A stretch of 64,000 bases of DNA, from positions 1 through 64,000 of the forward strand of contig CALWJY010000013.1 in NCBI GenBank assembly GCA_944381135.1. The letters run 5' to 3'. The notes under the pieces are model-generated. The model was not told the DNA's origin, ran no database searches, and saw only the letters and a list, made by a program, of their open reading frames with translations. Source of the stretch: an uncultured Clostridia bacterium (lineage in GTDB: Bacteria > Bacillota > Clostridia > Christensenellales > UBA1242). Below, piece by piece: positions 8,533 through 16,458 of the stretch. How positions within the stretch are numbered: position 1 is the first letter of the stretch; each line of letters starts with the position of its first letter. The position numbers and the translations under genes were made by a program.

Positions 8533-9282
8533 ATGGAAAAAATTAAAGAAAACAAATTGCCAACAATTTACATCGCTGATGCAACAGAGGAAAACAATGT
8601 GATTGAATATTTCAAGAACAATCAAAATTTTGAATACTTAGGTTCAAGCTTTGACGGGCAAAAAGTGGTTGAGGATGTGCTGAAACTTAAACCAGATGTG
8701 CTTGTGATGGAGGTTATGCTTTCAAGCTTGGACGGCTTTGCTGTTTTGGACAAAATCAAGGTGCTTCAAAATGAAATGCCAAAAGTGTTTTTTGTTTCAA
8801 ATCTTTCACACAGCGGATTTGTGACAAAGGCGATTCAGTCAGGGGCAAGTTACTTTATGGTTAAGCCTGTTTCGTCAGAAAACTTGGAAAACAGAATTGA
8901 AGAAGTTTTGAATAACGGGCGCTCTGCAAACGCAAACAAGCAATTGGATGAAAAAATCTCCAACATATTCATCAGCATTGGAATTCCTGCGCACATCAAA
9001 GGATATCAATTTTTGCGTGAAGCAGTGAAACTTGCTGTTGAAGAGCCGGAAATCATTGGTTCAATCACAAAGAAACTCTATCCAACAATTGCCGAGCGTT
9101 TTGAAACAAGTTCAAGCAAAGTGGAAAGAGGAATGCGTCATGCAATTGAGGTGGCTTGGAACAGGGGCAAAATTGAAAATATTAACAATATTTTCGGTTT
9201 AAAGATATATAATAGAAATGAAAAGCCAACAAATGGAGAGTTGATTGCACTGATTGCGGACAAGATGATTATGGATGGTTGA
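8533..9282 (+). CDS. spo0A: Spo0A-family response regulator with phosphomimetic receiver
   Basis: The start at 8533 follows AAAGGAGAAAAAG. The 249-residue product has a receiver domain (about 8-130) and the Spo0A DNA-binding domain (about 145-249), including the hallmarks HIKGYQFLREA, LYPTIAERFET and MRHAIEVAWNRG. Spo0A is the phosphorelay-controlled master regulator of sporulation and stationary-phase genes. Here the phosphoacceptor Asp is Glu (E60 in LVMEVML), one of the two metal-binding acidic residues is Ala (A17 in IADAT) and the switch Thr is Ser, while the conserved Lys (MVKP) remains. This suggests a constitutively active protein that no longer needs phosphorylation. No sporulation genes lie nearby. 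Confidence 0.88.
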   Translation: MEKIKENKLPTIYIADATEENNVIEYFKNNQNFEYLGSSFDGQKVVEDVLKLKPDVLVMEVMLSSLDGFAVLDKIKVLQNEMPKVFFVSNLSHSGFVTKAIQSGASYFMVKPVSSENLENRIEEVLNNGRSANANKQLDEKISNIFISIGIPAHIKGYQFLREAVKLAVEEPEIIGSITKKLYPTIAERFETSSSKVERGMRHAIEVAWNRGKIENINNIFGLKIYNRNEKPTNGELIALIADKMIMDG

Positions 9283-9473
9283 ATTGTTGCCTGATGAATT
9301 TTTACATTAAATGTCAAAAATTTGTTTGACTTAAATGGGTGAAAATCACAGAGAAATGTCAAAAAATATGCAAAATTCAATTATAAAAGCCAGAATTTGT
9401 GTTAAAAACATGCAAAATGTCTCTAAAACCATTTAAAATTTCACAAAAAATTCAAAAATTTTTGGATTTAGTA

Positions 9474-9502
9474 TTGAATTAAGGTTTTTGTTGTGCTATA
9501 AT
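9474..9502 (+). promoter_or_regulatory. Promoter for the 9528 surface protein gene
   Basis: TTGAAT (9474-9479) and TATAAT (9497-9502) with a 17-base spacer; the ribosome site AGGAGGTG follows shortly. Confidence 0.75.
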
Positions 9503-9527
9503 AAAGGCAACTATAGGAGGTGTTTCC

Positions 9528-11189
9528 ATGTCAAGAACCTTATCAAAAATTATGGTTATTTGCGCAATGGTTGTGATTTTGCCACTTATGATTGTTGGCA
9601 CAGCATTTGCAGCATTCTATTCTGTTGAATCAATTGTCAACATTGCTGTGACTGTTGACGCATTGTCACCAGCAAGTGATGTTTATGCTGGAATTGCACA
9701 TGAAAATGAGCAATCAATTTTAAATTCAGAAAGTGCAGGAACTTCAACTGCAACACTTGAAATCTCAGGAAGTCAAACGGAAGAAATCACTGTGAACGCA
9801 GTTTATTCTTCAAACGCATACAGATTTTTGGGTTGGTATGCAGGCGATATGCAGGCATATACAAACGCGGTTAATGTCGGAAATGTTGAATTTGTTTCAA
9901 CTGATGAAGCTCTGACAATTGGAATGGATGATGGCGACAACTATGTTGCAGTCTATGAGGTTGTGAGATACACAGTTTCCGAATGGAACTATCTTGAAGA
10001 CCCAGAAAATGAGTTTGGTGCAATAATCACCACAGCACCACAAGACGGAAAGAGTGAATATATCTATGGTGAAACTTTGCCAGATGTTTCATATATGTAT
10101 CAAGGCACAGATTTCAGATATGCTGGATGGCAGATTGACGACAGTGGCACAAGATATCTTTCCGCAACATTCCCACAAGGCACACAAGCAGTCACACTTG
10201 CAAACCCATGGATTGAAAGTGACAAGACAACAGTTGTCTTCCACAATGGTGGCGAACAACAATCTGTTGACATCAACAAAAACGAGCCTTGGACTCCATC
10301 AACAGTGAACGAAATCTTCCCAGATTTGATTCGGGCTGGCTACACATATTCTTGGGTTGATTCAGAAGGCTACACAGTTTCTTCAATCAACACAAACCTT
10401 GATGTTTACAACCTCTATGCTTCAAGTCAAGTTGTTCAATACACAGCAACAGTGACAAGCGGTGAGGATGCAACATTTGATGGCGAAACACAAATCACAT
10501 TCAATGCTGAAAACACAACAACCAATTTTGAAGATTTCTTCAATGCTGAAAACTGGACAACAAAATATTCATTCTGGGATTTTGCAGGACTCACATATGA
10601 AAGCGCAACCTACACGCAAGCATCAGATTTGTCCACAGTTGTTTCAGATTTCATTGAAGCAAATCCAACAGGATCTGAAGATGTTTTGACACTTGGTGTG
10701 GATATTCAAAAATTCTTTACAGAGTTTGAAAATCAAGATTCCATCACATTTAAAGCAACTGAAGATGCAGACGGAATTTTCTACAACTTGGATGTTTACA
10801 CTGAAGTGGATTTCGGGCTTCCAGCATCAGAATATGAAATTGTAGGCTCAGAAGAACTTGGTGAAGATTATGAAGCATATGAAACTTCAATCACACTCAA
10901 CGAACTTCTCACACTCGACACAACACCACTCTTCGTTGCAGTTCCTCAACAAGGCGGAGATGGCGAAACGACTTATGCAAAATATAATGCAGTTTTGAAA
11001 CAAGTCACTGTCATTCTTGCAGATATTGATGGTGGTGCAAACATCGAAATCACCATGAGTGTTGATGGCACAGAAACAATCAACGATGTGATTGAATATG
11101 TTCTTCAAACAAACGACATTGCTGAAACTGCAAGATTCACAGTTGTTGGCATGGAAGCAGGATTCTATGCAGAAGAAATCATCGCATAA
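9528..11189 (+). CDS. Secreted or membrane-anchored surface protein with InlB-like repeats
   Basis: The 553-residue product begins with a hydrophobic segment (residues about 8-30, ending GTAFAAF) that can be a signal peptide or uncleaved anchor. The rest is Thr-, Glu- and Tyr-rich and beta-strand-like. Aromatic Gly-Trp turns such as RFLGWYAGD and YAGWQIDD resemble the Listeria-Bacteroides (InlB B / Flg_new) repeats common in adhesins of gut Bacillota. There is no sortase motif or choline-binding repeat. Ribosome site AGGAGGTG and a consensus promoter suggest strong expression. Codon use (many ACA, GCA, CAA) matches the other secreted proteins of this window. Ligand unknown. Confidence 0.7.
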   Translation: MSRTLSKIMVICAMVVILPLMIVGTAFAAFYSVESIVNIAVTVDALSPASDVYAGIAHENEQSILNSESAGTSTATLEISGSQTEEITVNAVYSSNAYRFLGWYAGDMQAYTNAVNVGNVEFVSTDEALTIGMDDGDNYVAVYEVVRYTVSEWNYLEDPENEFGAIITTAPQDGKSEYIYGETLPDVSYMYQGTDFRYAGWQIDDSGTRYLSATFPQGTQAVTLANPWIESDKTTVVFHNGGEQQSVDINKNEPWTPSTVNEIFPDLIRAGYTYSWVDSEGYTVSSINTNLDVYNLYASSQVVQYTATVTSGEDATFDGETQITFNAENTTTNFEDFFNAENWTTKYSFWDFAGLTYESATYTQASDLSTVVSDFIEANPTGSEDVLTLGVDIQKFFTEFENQDSITFKATEDADGIFYNLDVYTEVDFGLPASEYEIVGSEELGEDYEAYETSITLNELLTLDTTPLFVAVPQQGGDGETTYAKYNAVLKQVTVILADIDGGANIEITMSVDGTETINDVIEYVLQTNDIAETARFTVVGMEAGFYAEEIIA

Positions 11190-11402
11190 AAAATTTTCGA
11201 AAAGTCAAGTAAATTTATTCAATTTTTCAAAAAAAATTAAAAATTATTGAAATTTTTGTTAAAAATGGGAGAATCAACAAATAAACCACTTTTTGCAAAG
11301 GGTGGTTTGCAACTTTTTGGATTGAATTTTGAAAGTTAAATTTATTGAAGTGCGCAGAAAAAGAAATGTGACACGCACATTGATTTTTTATAACTTTAAA
11401 TT

Positions 11403-12443
11403 TTAACAATAAAGTTTTTGCAATTCTTTTTCAAACAATTCTCCTGACGTGGCATAGCCTAAAACTTCACGCGGGTAGTTATTCACCCAATCTTCCACTT
11501 TTTGCACTTCCTCAGGTATGAATTTATTAAGCGCAGTGCCTTTTGGCACAAGTCTTCTAATTTCGCGATTTAATCTTTCATTTGTTCCGCGTTCACAACT
11601 GCAATATGGATGACAATAGAAAACAAATGTGCGTCTGCTGTTTCTTCCAAAAGAAGATTTTTCCAAGCCTTTAAAATCCGAAAATTCGCTTCCGTTGTCA
11701 ACTGTGATTGTTTTAAACACTTGTTTAAACATAGCGCCAAATCTTCGTTCCAAAACATTCAAACAATGAATCACACTGCTTGCTTTTTGGTCTTTCATCT
11801 GAAAAATAATTTCTTTTCTTGTTAATCTTTCGCTCAACACAAGCCAGCAAGCACGATTTGAACCGCAAATGCAGTCCATTTCCCAATGACCAAAAGTGTT
11901 GCGTGCTTTAATTTCCAAAGGTCGCTTTTCTATGCTTGTGCCTTTTGGCGCGCGTTTAATTGTTACTTTCTTATATTCTTTCTTTCGTTTTGCCAACTGA
12001 ATGTTTGGGAAGATTCCAATGTGAATATATCTATAAAGTGTTGTTTTACTTATTTTCGTAAACGGCAAATTTTTATATTTAATCTCACCCAAAATAGCAC
12101 AGGGCGAGATTTTTTCTTCGTTCACTCTTTTTTCTATGTAGCCAACAAGTGCAAAATCTTTCCCAATTTTCAAGTTTCTGCCTTTATTTTGACAAACTTG
12201 AATATAACGGTCTTGCGCAATCTGCGCAGAATATCTTATTTCTTTTTTAAATTTTTCTCCATACCAAAACGAATTTTGTTTAACTAAATGTTCATATCTT
12301 CCTTTTTTAAGTTCATAATATAAAGTTCTTATATTTATCCCAACAATTTTAGCAATTTCTTGTTTTGAAATTTTTGCATTAAAAAGTGTTTCAATTTGCA
12401 ATCTTTGCGTAAATGATAAGTTTTTTGTTCCTATTTGTTTCAT
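11403..12443 (-). CDS. IS30-family DDE transposase
   Basis: This 346-residue protein carries an N-terminal helix-turn-helix (QRLQIETLFNAKISKQEIA), and the IS30 catalytic triad in context: GHWEMDCI (first D), TVDNGSEF (second D) and ERGTNERLNREIRR (E). The start ATG 12443 follows AAGGAG; an upstream in-frame ATG at 12479 lacks a site. The frame is intact, so the enzyme may be active. I could not find clear terminal inverted repeats within 150 bases on either side. It lies on the same strand as the neighbouring filamentous prophage, separated from it by one divergent gene and a terminator, and could be an independent IS or the prophage integrase. Confidence 0.92.
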   Translation of the reverse strand: MKQIGTKNLSFTQRLQIETLFNAKISKQEIAKIVGINIRTLYYELKKGRYEHLVKQNSFWYGEKFKKEIRYSAQIAQDRYIQVCQNKGRNLKIGKDFALVGYIEKRVNEEKISPCAILGEIKYKNLPFTKISKTTLYRYIHIGIFPNIQLAKRKKEYKKVTIKRAPKGTSIEKRPLEIKARNTFGHWEMDCICGSNRACWLVLSERLTRKEIIFQMKDQKASSVIHCLNVLERRFGAMFKQVFKTITVDNGSEFSDFKGLEKSSFGRNSRRTFVFYCHPYCSCERGTNERLNREIRRLVPKGTALNKFIPEEVQKVEDWVNNYPREVLGYATSGELFEKELQKLYC

Positions 12444-12491
12444 AATTTTTACTCCTTTTTTAACATTCGACATATACAATAAAAATTAGCA

Positions 12492-12520
12492 TTGACAAGA
12501 ATAAACTCAATCTGTGATAA
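12492..12520 (+). promoter_or_regulatory. Promoter for the 12539 gene
   Basis: TTGACA (12492-12497) and TGATAA (12515-12520), spacer 17; divergent from the transposase gene. Confidence 0.7.
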
Positions 12521-12538
12521 TAATAACAGAGGTAAATT

Positions 12539-12979
12539 ATGGAAACAACAAACGAAGAAAACAAAATCAAAAAGCAAAAGAAAACAATTATAATTTTGTC
12601 GGTGTTTTTAGGAATAATCATTGTTGCATTGATGGGTTTTATAATTGCAGACCAAGTTCGAAAACAATCAATTCGTGTGTCACTAACTGATTATTATACA
12701 ACAAATGGCGCCACCATGTGCTATAAAGTTGAGATATTTTCATATCAAAACAAAATAATCAATGTAAATGACTTTACGTTTAAACATGATGGTGACAACA
12801 TTTGTGTCAGCAGAATTGAAGTCAATGACACAACCTATTCAACATCAGAAAGTTTTGTGCTTTATGCTGACACACCAACCGAGTTGAAACTTTACTTTAT
12901 TTTATCAAATGACACACCTAACACAATTTATTTTAAATTTGAAGCGGTGCCACTTGGTCAAACAAAGACAATAAGATAA
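12539..12979 (+). CDS. Small single-span membrane protein, 146 aa
   Basis: A charged Lys-rich N-terminus (residues 1-18) is followed by one strong transmembrane helix (about 19-40) and an extracytoplasmic beta-rich domain of about 100 residues, so the topology is N-in, C-out. No family was recognised. It has its own promoter and a GAGGT ribosome site. It is the only plus-strand gene between the transposase and the filamentous prophage, and a two-way terminator separates it from the prophage. It could be a cargo gene of the prophage, for instance one altering the cell surface, or a host gene; nothing in the sequence decides this. Confidence 0.65.
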   Translation: METTNEENKIKKQKKTIIILSVFLGIIIVALMGFIIADQVRKQSIRVSLTDYYTTNGATMCYKVEIFSYQNKIINVNDFTFKHDGDNICVSRIEVNDTTYSTSESFVLYADTPTELKLYFILSNDTPNTIYFKFEAVPLGQTKTIR

Positions 12980-12981
12980 AA

Positions 12982-13008
12982 AAGATAGGTGAATAAAACA
13001 CCTATCTT
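12982..13008. terminator. Bidirectional terminator at the left end of the prophage
   Basis: A perfect 10-bp stem AAGATAGGTG-N7-CACCTATCTT has T-rich sequence on both sides. It ends the 12539 transcript on the plus strand and the long prophage transcript on the minus strand. Confidence 0.85.
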
Positions 13009-13026
13009 CTTTTAAATATTTCATTT

Positions 13027-13227
13027 TCACTTAACAAGCAGTTCCAAAAGGTTCAATCGTCTTTTAATGTCCGCAAATTCTTTCAACAAAATGTTATATT
13101 TCATCCGTTCCTTTAAAATGTTTTCGTTTGCTTCTTTTGCATTTGTCACAATTGTTTGTTTCAATAAAATATTTTCTTCTTCAAGTTGTTTTATTCTTTC
13201 CATAGATTTCGCATCAATAATTTTCAT
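13027..13227 (-). CDS. Short coiled-coil protein in the prophage, 66 aa
   Basis: The ATG overlaps the stop codon of the upstream gene (ATGA), implying coupled translation. The 66-residue product is one long amphipathic helix with Leu and Ile heptads (MERIKQLEEENILLKQTIV) and no membrane segment. It is the last gene of the prophage transcript and ends just before the terminator. Its function is unknown; it may pair with the product of the upstream gene. Confidence 0.65.
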   Translation of the reverse strand: MKIIDAKSMERIKQLEEENILLKQTIVTNAKEANENILKERMKYNILLKEFADIKRRLNLLELLVK

Positions 13228-13913
13228 TTTTTCTTTTTCTCCTTTAATTTTTTACATTCTTTTTGCAAGTCCCAAATCATATTCAAAAGTTGTGACTTGG
13301 TTTTTGATTCAAAATAACTGAATTCATAATATTTTGTCGGGTCATACGCCATTGGAATTTCACTCTCGTTAAATTCTTCAGGTTTTTCTTCGACGGGCGG
13401 TTCGTCAAGTTTCTTGTTTGCTCTTTGCTGTGCTTGATAATTCTTCACATACTCTCGAATTTGTTTGACTGACATTTCAGGGCGAACGACTTTGTTGTTG
13501 ATGTCCAAAGCAAGTTGTCGGTCATCCACCAACAGCATTTCAAACAGTTTCGATTTTGAAAACGCAAAACATATTTTTTTGATATGTGGTTTTCCGTCTT
13601 CAATCTCAACATATTTTTTATAGCAGTTGATTAGCCGACTGCTTTGTGACTGGTCAATTCCAAAGCCTTGCATGATGTCATCAAATCGGAGCATGTTTCG
13701 ATTTTTATCATAAACCCAATTTGAATAATAACCTTTAAAAAGTTCATTGATTTTAAACACACAAACGCAAAATTCAACAAAATTTTGACTCTCGTTTTTA
13801 AAAACCTTATTCAATGCGTTTATATATTTTTCAAGTTCTTTAATCTTATCAATTTCAAGTCCACTTTTTGGCACATACTCGAAATCGATTTCAAATTGCT
13901 TAAAATTTTCCAC
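13224..13913 (-). CDS. Prophage accessory or regulatory protein, 229 aa
   Basis: It starts at GTG 13913 after AAAGGAGAAAAATTTAA. The protein has a helical N-terminal half that contains a segment resembling a DNA-binding helix-turn-helix (DDIMQGFGIDQSQSSRLINCY, shown only in part by this motif), then a segment FSKSKLFEMLLVDD followed by VRPEMSVKQIREYVKNY. That arrangement recalls the replication or partition regulators found in plasmids and phages of Clostridia. The C-terminus is acidic then Lys-rich. I infer a regulatory role for the prophage, with low certainty. It is translationally coupled to the 66-residue gene. Confidence 0.55.
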   Translation of the reverse strand: MENFKQFEIDFEYVPKSGLEIDKIKELEKYINALNKVFKNESQNFVEFCVCVFKINELFKGYYSNWVYDKNRNMLRFDDIMQGFGIDQSQSSRLINCYKKYVEIEDGKPHIKKICFAFSKSKLFEMLLVDDRQLALDINNKVVRPEMSVKQIREYVKNYQAQQRANKKLDEPPVEEKPEEFNESEIPMAYDPTKYYEFSYFESKTKSQLLNMIWDLQKECKKLKEKKKK

Positions 13914-13947
13914 TTAAATTTTTCTCCTTTTAATTTCTTTGACTTAA

Positions 13948-14187
13948 TTATTGCTTTTCCACCATATCGGCTTTGATTAAATCATAAAGAACATCTAAAT
14001 CTCCAATATCAAAAGAAATAGTAGGCTCAACCATTCTTAAATCAGTGCATACAGAAATTGATATTTTGTTTATATCATTGTAAAAAGAATATTTATTTTC
14101 ATAAATAAAACCTTTTTGTTGAGTCTCTGGTTTAAAGCCAAACTTTTCTAATTCTTTTAAATTTACTTTGTCTTTAATCTTTAACAT
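13948..14187 (-). CDS. Unrecognised prophage protein, 79 aa
   Basis: The ATG at 14187 overlaps the end of the upstream gene by a few bases, a layout usual for phage operons. The product is small, mixed alpha/beta in composition, and has no membrane segment, cysteines or recognisable motif. It could be a small regulator of replication or host function, but nothing shows this directly. Confidence 0.55.
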   Translation of the reverse strand: MLKIKDKVNLKELEKFGFKPETQQKGFIYENKYSFYNDINKISISVCTDLRMVEPTISFDIGDLDVLYDLIKADMVEKQ

Positions 14188-14459
14188 CTTTTTCTACCTT
14201 TAAATCTTTTATTGTTTTGTTCTATTGTTCGACCTTTTCCAGAATAAACAAGTTTTCTTTGTTTTTTATATTCTGGTGTGTTTTTATATAGCAAAGCATA
14301 TTCAACCAACTGATGTCTCTTCATTGCTGTGCGAATTGCTTTTTCATCTCCACTGGCGGTTGCGTTTTGCAAGCCAATTTCAGTGTGACGATAGCATTCT
14401 TGCAATGTCTTTGTGCTACACTCTGCCATTTTCTTGTGTTCTTTCTTAAAAAATGCCAT
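14181..14459 (-). CDS. Basic prophage protein, 92 aa
   Basis: The gene is preceded by AAAAAGGAG nine bases before the ATG. The product is strongly basic, especially at the C-terminus (KGRTIEQNNKRFKGRKRC), with a helical middle part. Such small basic phage proteins often bind nucleic acid; this is inference. Its 5' leader lies opposite the predicted plus-strand small RNA at 14534-14638, so its expression may be controlled by antisense pairing. Confidence 0.6.
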   Translation of the reverse strand: MAFFKKEHKKMAECSTKTLQECYRHTEIGLQNATASGDEKAIRTAMKRHQLVEYALLYKNTPEYKKQRKLVYSGKGRTIEQNNKRFKGRKRC

Positions 14460-14498
14460 AAATTTTTCTCCTTTTTAAAAATTTTTTGTTTTAAAATG

Positions 14499-14527
14499 TT
14501 GACTTTTTGATTTCAAAGGAATATAAT
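14499..14527 (+). promoter_or_regulatory. Plus-strand promoter inside the prophage
   Basis: TTGACT (14499-14504) and TATAAT (14522-14527) are separated by 17 bases. It is the only consensus promoter I saw facing against the prophage genes and it is followed by hairpins and a terminator, not by an ORF. Confidence 0.65.
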
Positions 14528-14533
14528 ATGAAT

Positions 14534-14638
14534 ATCAAAATTGATTTTTGATAACAGGCATATAGGATTTAATCGCTATATGCACCCGCCAAACCGATTT
14601 TGGCATTGAGCAGAGTGGTTTTAATCTCTGCTTTTTTT
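14534..14638 (+). ncRNA. Putative antisense small RNA of the prophage, about 105 nt
   Basis: Between the opposed genes at 14459 and 14621 lies a plus-strand unit: the promoter at 14499-14527, then hairpin GCATATAG/CTATATGC (14558-14565, 14576-14583), hairpin GCCAAA/TTTGGC (14588-14604), and hairpin AGCAGAG/CTCTGCT (14609-14632) followed by seven T, an intrinsic terminator. No ORF fits. The RNA is complementary to the leader of the 92-residue gene and to the end of the 144-residue gene in the long minus-strand transcript. This matches the design of copy-number control antisense RNAs of plasmids and phages; function is inferred. Confidence 0.6.
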
Positions 14639-15055
14639 ATTTCTATGCCAAAACTTATCATATTTCCGTCTATTTTCACTTGAAAATTTTGAATGATTTA
14701 AAACCTTATCTCTAATATTTTTCACTTCATTAAATGGTAATTGAGAGCAATTTTTTGTCAGTTTAAATTTCTCATTCTGCTTAATAGGTTTCCCTTCATC
14801 ATCTTCCACTTCAATGTTGTTTCTAATATTTTTAATTCCATATTTATTATAAGGAAAGGTGTTTTTTGTTTTTTGCTTTGAAGCAGGAATAACAGCATAT
14901 TCTTCTTCACCATAATAATTGCGTTGCTTATCTGCAATAATAACAGGTCTTTTTTTGCTTTTAGGTTTTTTACCTTTGCCATATGGCAAATAAACATCGT
15001 CAGTTTCAAGTGTTTGTCCAATAGGCAATGATTTTGATATCTTCTTTTTCTTCAT
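14621..15055 (-). CDS. Basic prophage protein with possible MazF/PemK-like core, 144 aa
   Basis: A good AAAGGAG site precedes the ATG. The central part (residues about 33-60: KRPVIIADK, then EEEYAVIPASKQK) has the strand pattern of the MazF/PemK toxin or plasmid-maintenance fold, where a KRPVVIV-type strand is followed by a strand ending in a Ser or Thr. The N- and C-terminal tails are Lys-rich. The resemblance is weak and no antitoxin partner is evident, so it may simply be a nucleic-acid-binding phage protein. It lies directly downstream of the replication gene. Confidence 0.5.
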   Translation of the reverse strand: MKKKKISKSLPIGQTLETDDVYLPYGKGKKPKSKKRPVIIADKQRNYYGEEEYAVIPASKQKTKNTFPYNKYGIKNIRNNIEVEDDEGKPIKQNEKFKLTKNCSQLPFNEVKNIRDKVLNHSKFSSENRRKYDKFWHRNKKSRD

Positions 15056-15070
15056 TATATCTCCTTTGTT

Positions 15071-16090
15071 TTAAGATTTTTTGTCAAACATAGACATTTG
15101 GTAATCAAAAACGTTGTCAAAATTTATGTCTGTTGGAATTAAACCTTTGTCAAGTGCATTTTTGATTTCATTGTCTATCTTGATTTGCAAGACGTTGAAT
15201 TGGTTGATGTAAGGTTGTCCTTTGGAATTCTCTAAATAAAGAGAATCGTCAACTCCGTCAACAAAATCAGTTTTGAAATCGGCAGGTTTCTCAAAATCTG
15301 CTCCAACAAGCCGTTTCACAACTTCTGGAACTTTTAAATTTGAACTATAATAAAACCGCTTTTTAAACACTTCCGTGCTTCCAAGTGCTTTTTGAACATA
15401 TTTCTTCACATATGAATTGCACCTTTCACGACTGACAATTCGAGAACAAGTTGTGAAACCATATGCAAAAGATGTCACATTGAAAATTGTTTCGCCGTCC
15501 GTGTCTTTAAGTTCGTGCAGATGTTTTGTTCGTTCAAAATAGGCTCTTGAACAAATGCCTGTGTCAGAAAGCACGCCGTACTTGTTTCGTTTTTTTGCCC
15601 AATGACAACAAACTTTTCCAGAATTGACAAGTCCCATTTGTGCAGGAGTAAGTCCAGCAGTCAACAAGTGAAAGTGAAAACATCCATCTTCGTGCCTTTC
15701 AGGAAATGTCATATATCTGAAACTTGGAAACTTTGTTTTAATGTTGTCAATATATCTTTCATAGCACTTAAAAACTTGCAAGTCATTTGTTCGGTCGATT
15801 TTTTCTTTGTCAAATGTCAAAGTCCAAAACCAATAAAAATCATTCATGTTTAAAAGCATATTCATTAAAATTATTGTTCGTCTTAAACTTGCACCATACG
15901 ATTTTTCAACGTCTTTTCTCTTGTAATTTTCAATAAGCCCGTCATCATACAACCTAAATCTTTCGCCGTTGATGTCAACAGGCTTGCATTTTTTCTTGAT
16001 GTTTCTATTCGGCTGAAAGTAATAACTGACCAATGTTTCGTTTCGATATATTCTTTCAGTTGAATAAAGATTATAAGTTAAATTTTTCAC
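15071..16090 (-). CDS. HUH rolling-circle replication initiator of the prophage
   Basis: The 339-residue protein has all three motifs of HUH single-strand endonucleases in order: motif I FWTLTFD (residues 88-94), motif II with the metal-binding pair HFH (139-141 in GCFHFHLL), and motif III YVKKY (227-231) containing two candidate nucleophile tyrosines. These enzymes nick the plus-strand origin, attach to its 5' end and drive rolling-circle replication, as gpII does in filamentous phages. The two-tyrosine YxxKY form is usual for inovirus and microvirus type initiators. The presumed origin lies in the hairpin region 350-700 bases upstream. Confidence 0.9.
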   Translation of the reverse strand: MKNLTYNLYSTERIYRNETLVSYYFQPNRNIKKKCKPVDINGERFRLYDDGLIENYKRKDVEKSYGASLRRTIILMNMLLNMNDFYWFWTLTFDKEKIDRTNDLQVFKCYERYIDNIKTKFPSFRYMTFPERHEDGCFHFHLLTAGLTPAQMGLVNSGKVCCHWAKKRNKYGVLSDTGICSRAYFERTKHLHELKDTDGETIFNVTSFAYGFTTCSRIVSRERCNSYVKKYVQKALGSTEVFKKRFYYSSNLKVPEVVKRLVGADFEKPADFKTDFVDGVDDSLYLENSKGQPYINQFNVLQIKIDNEIKNALDKGLIPTDINFDNVFDYQMSMFDKKS

Positions 16091-16133
16091 ATTTTCTTTT
16101 CTCCCTTTAACTTATAATTTTAAAATATTACAC

Positions 16134-16439
16134 TTAATTTTTAAATTCTATCTTCTTGCCAATTTGTGAAATAGGAATAACTGACAACCAATTACCAGTA
16201 TCACCAAGTTCACAATCAGAATTGATTTTTCGTGCAACTTTTTCTGCATATGATTTTGTTTTATATTGTTTTGCTTTTTTAAAGTTCTTTTGAAAACCCC
16301 AATCCATATCATAGGAAACTTTATCAAATTTGCCAGTATAAAAATGGTCTATATAATATTTTCCCAAGCGCTTATTATTAATATTTCGTGTTTTTAAATT
16401 TGCAACAATATATTTTTCATCATTTTTTCTTGTAGGCAT
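16134..16439 (-). CDS. Unrecognised prophage protein, 101 aa
   Basis: It follows AAAGGAGAAAAAAT and is the first gene after the intergenic origin region, directly before the replication gene. The product is basic, rich in Tyr, Lys and Asn, with a predicted beta-alpha composition and no known motif. Its position suggests a helper or regulator of replication, but this is inference from context only. Confidence 0.6.
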   Translation of the reverse strand: MPTRKNDEKYIVANLKTRNINNKRLGKYYIDHFYTGKFDKVSYDMDWGFQKNFKKAKQYKTKSYAEKVARKINSDCELGDTGNWLSVIPISQIGKKIEFKN

Positions 16440-16458
16440 ATTTTTTCTCCTTTCAAAA

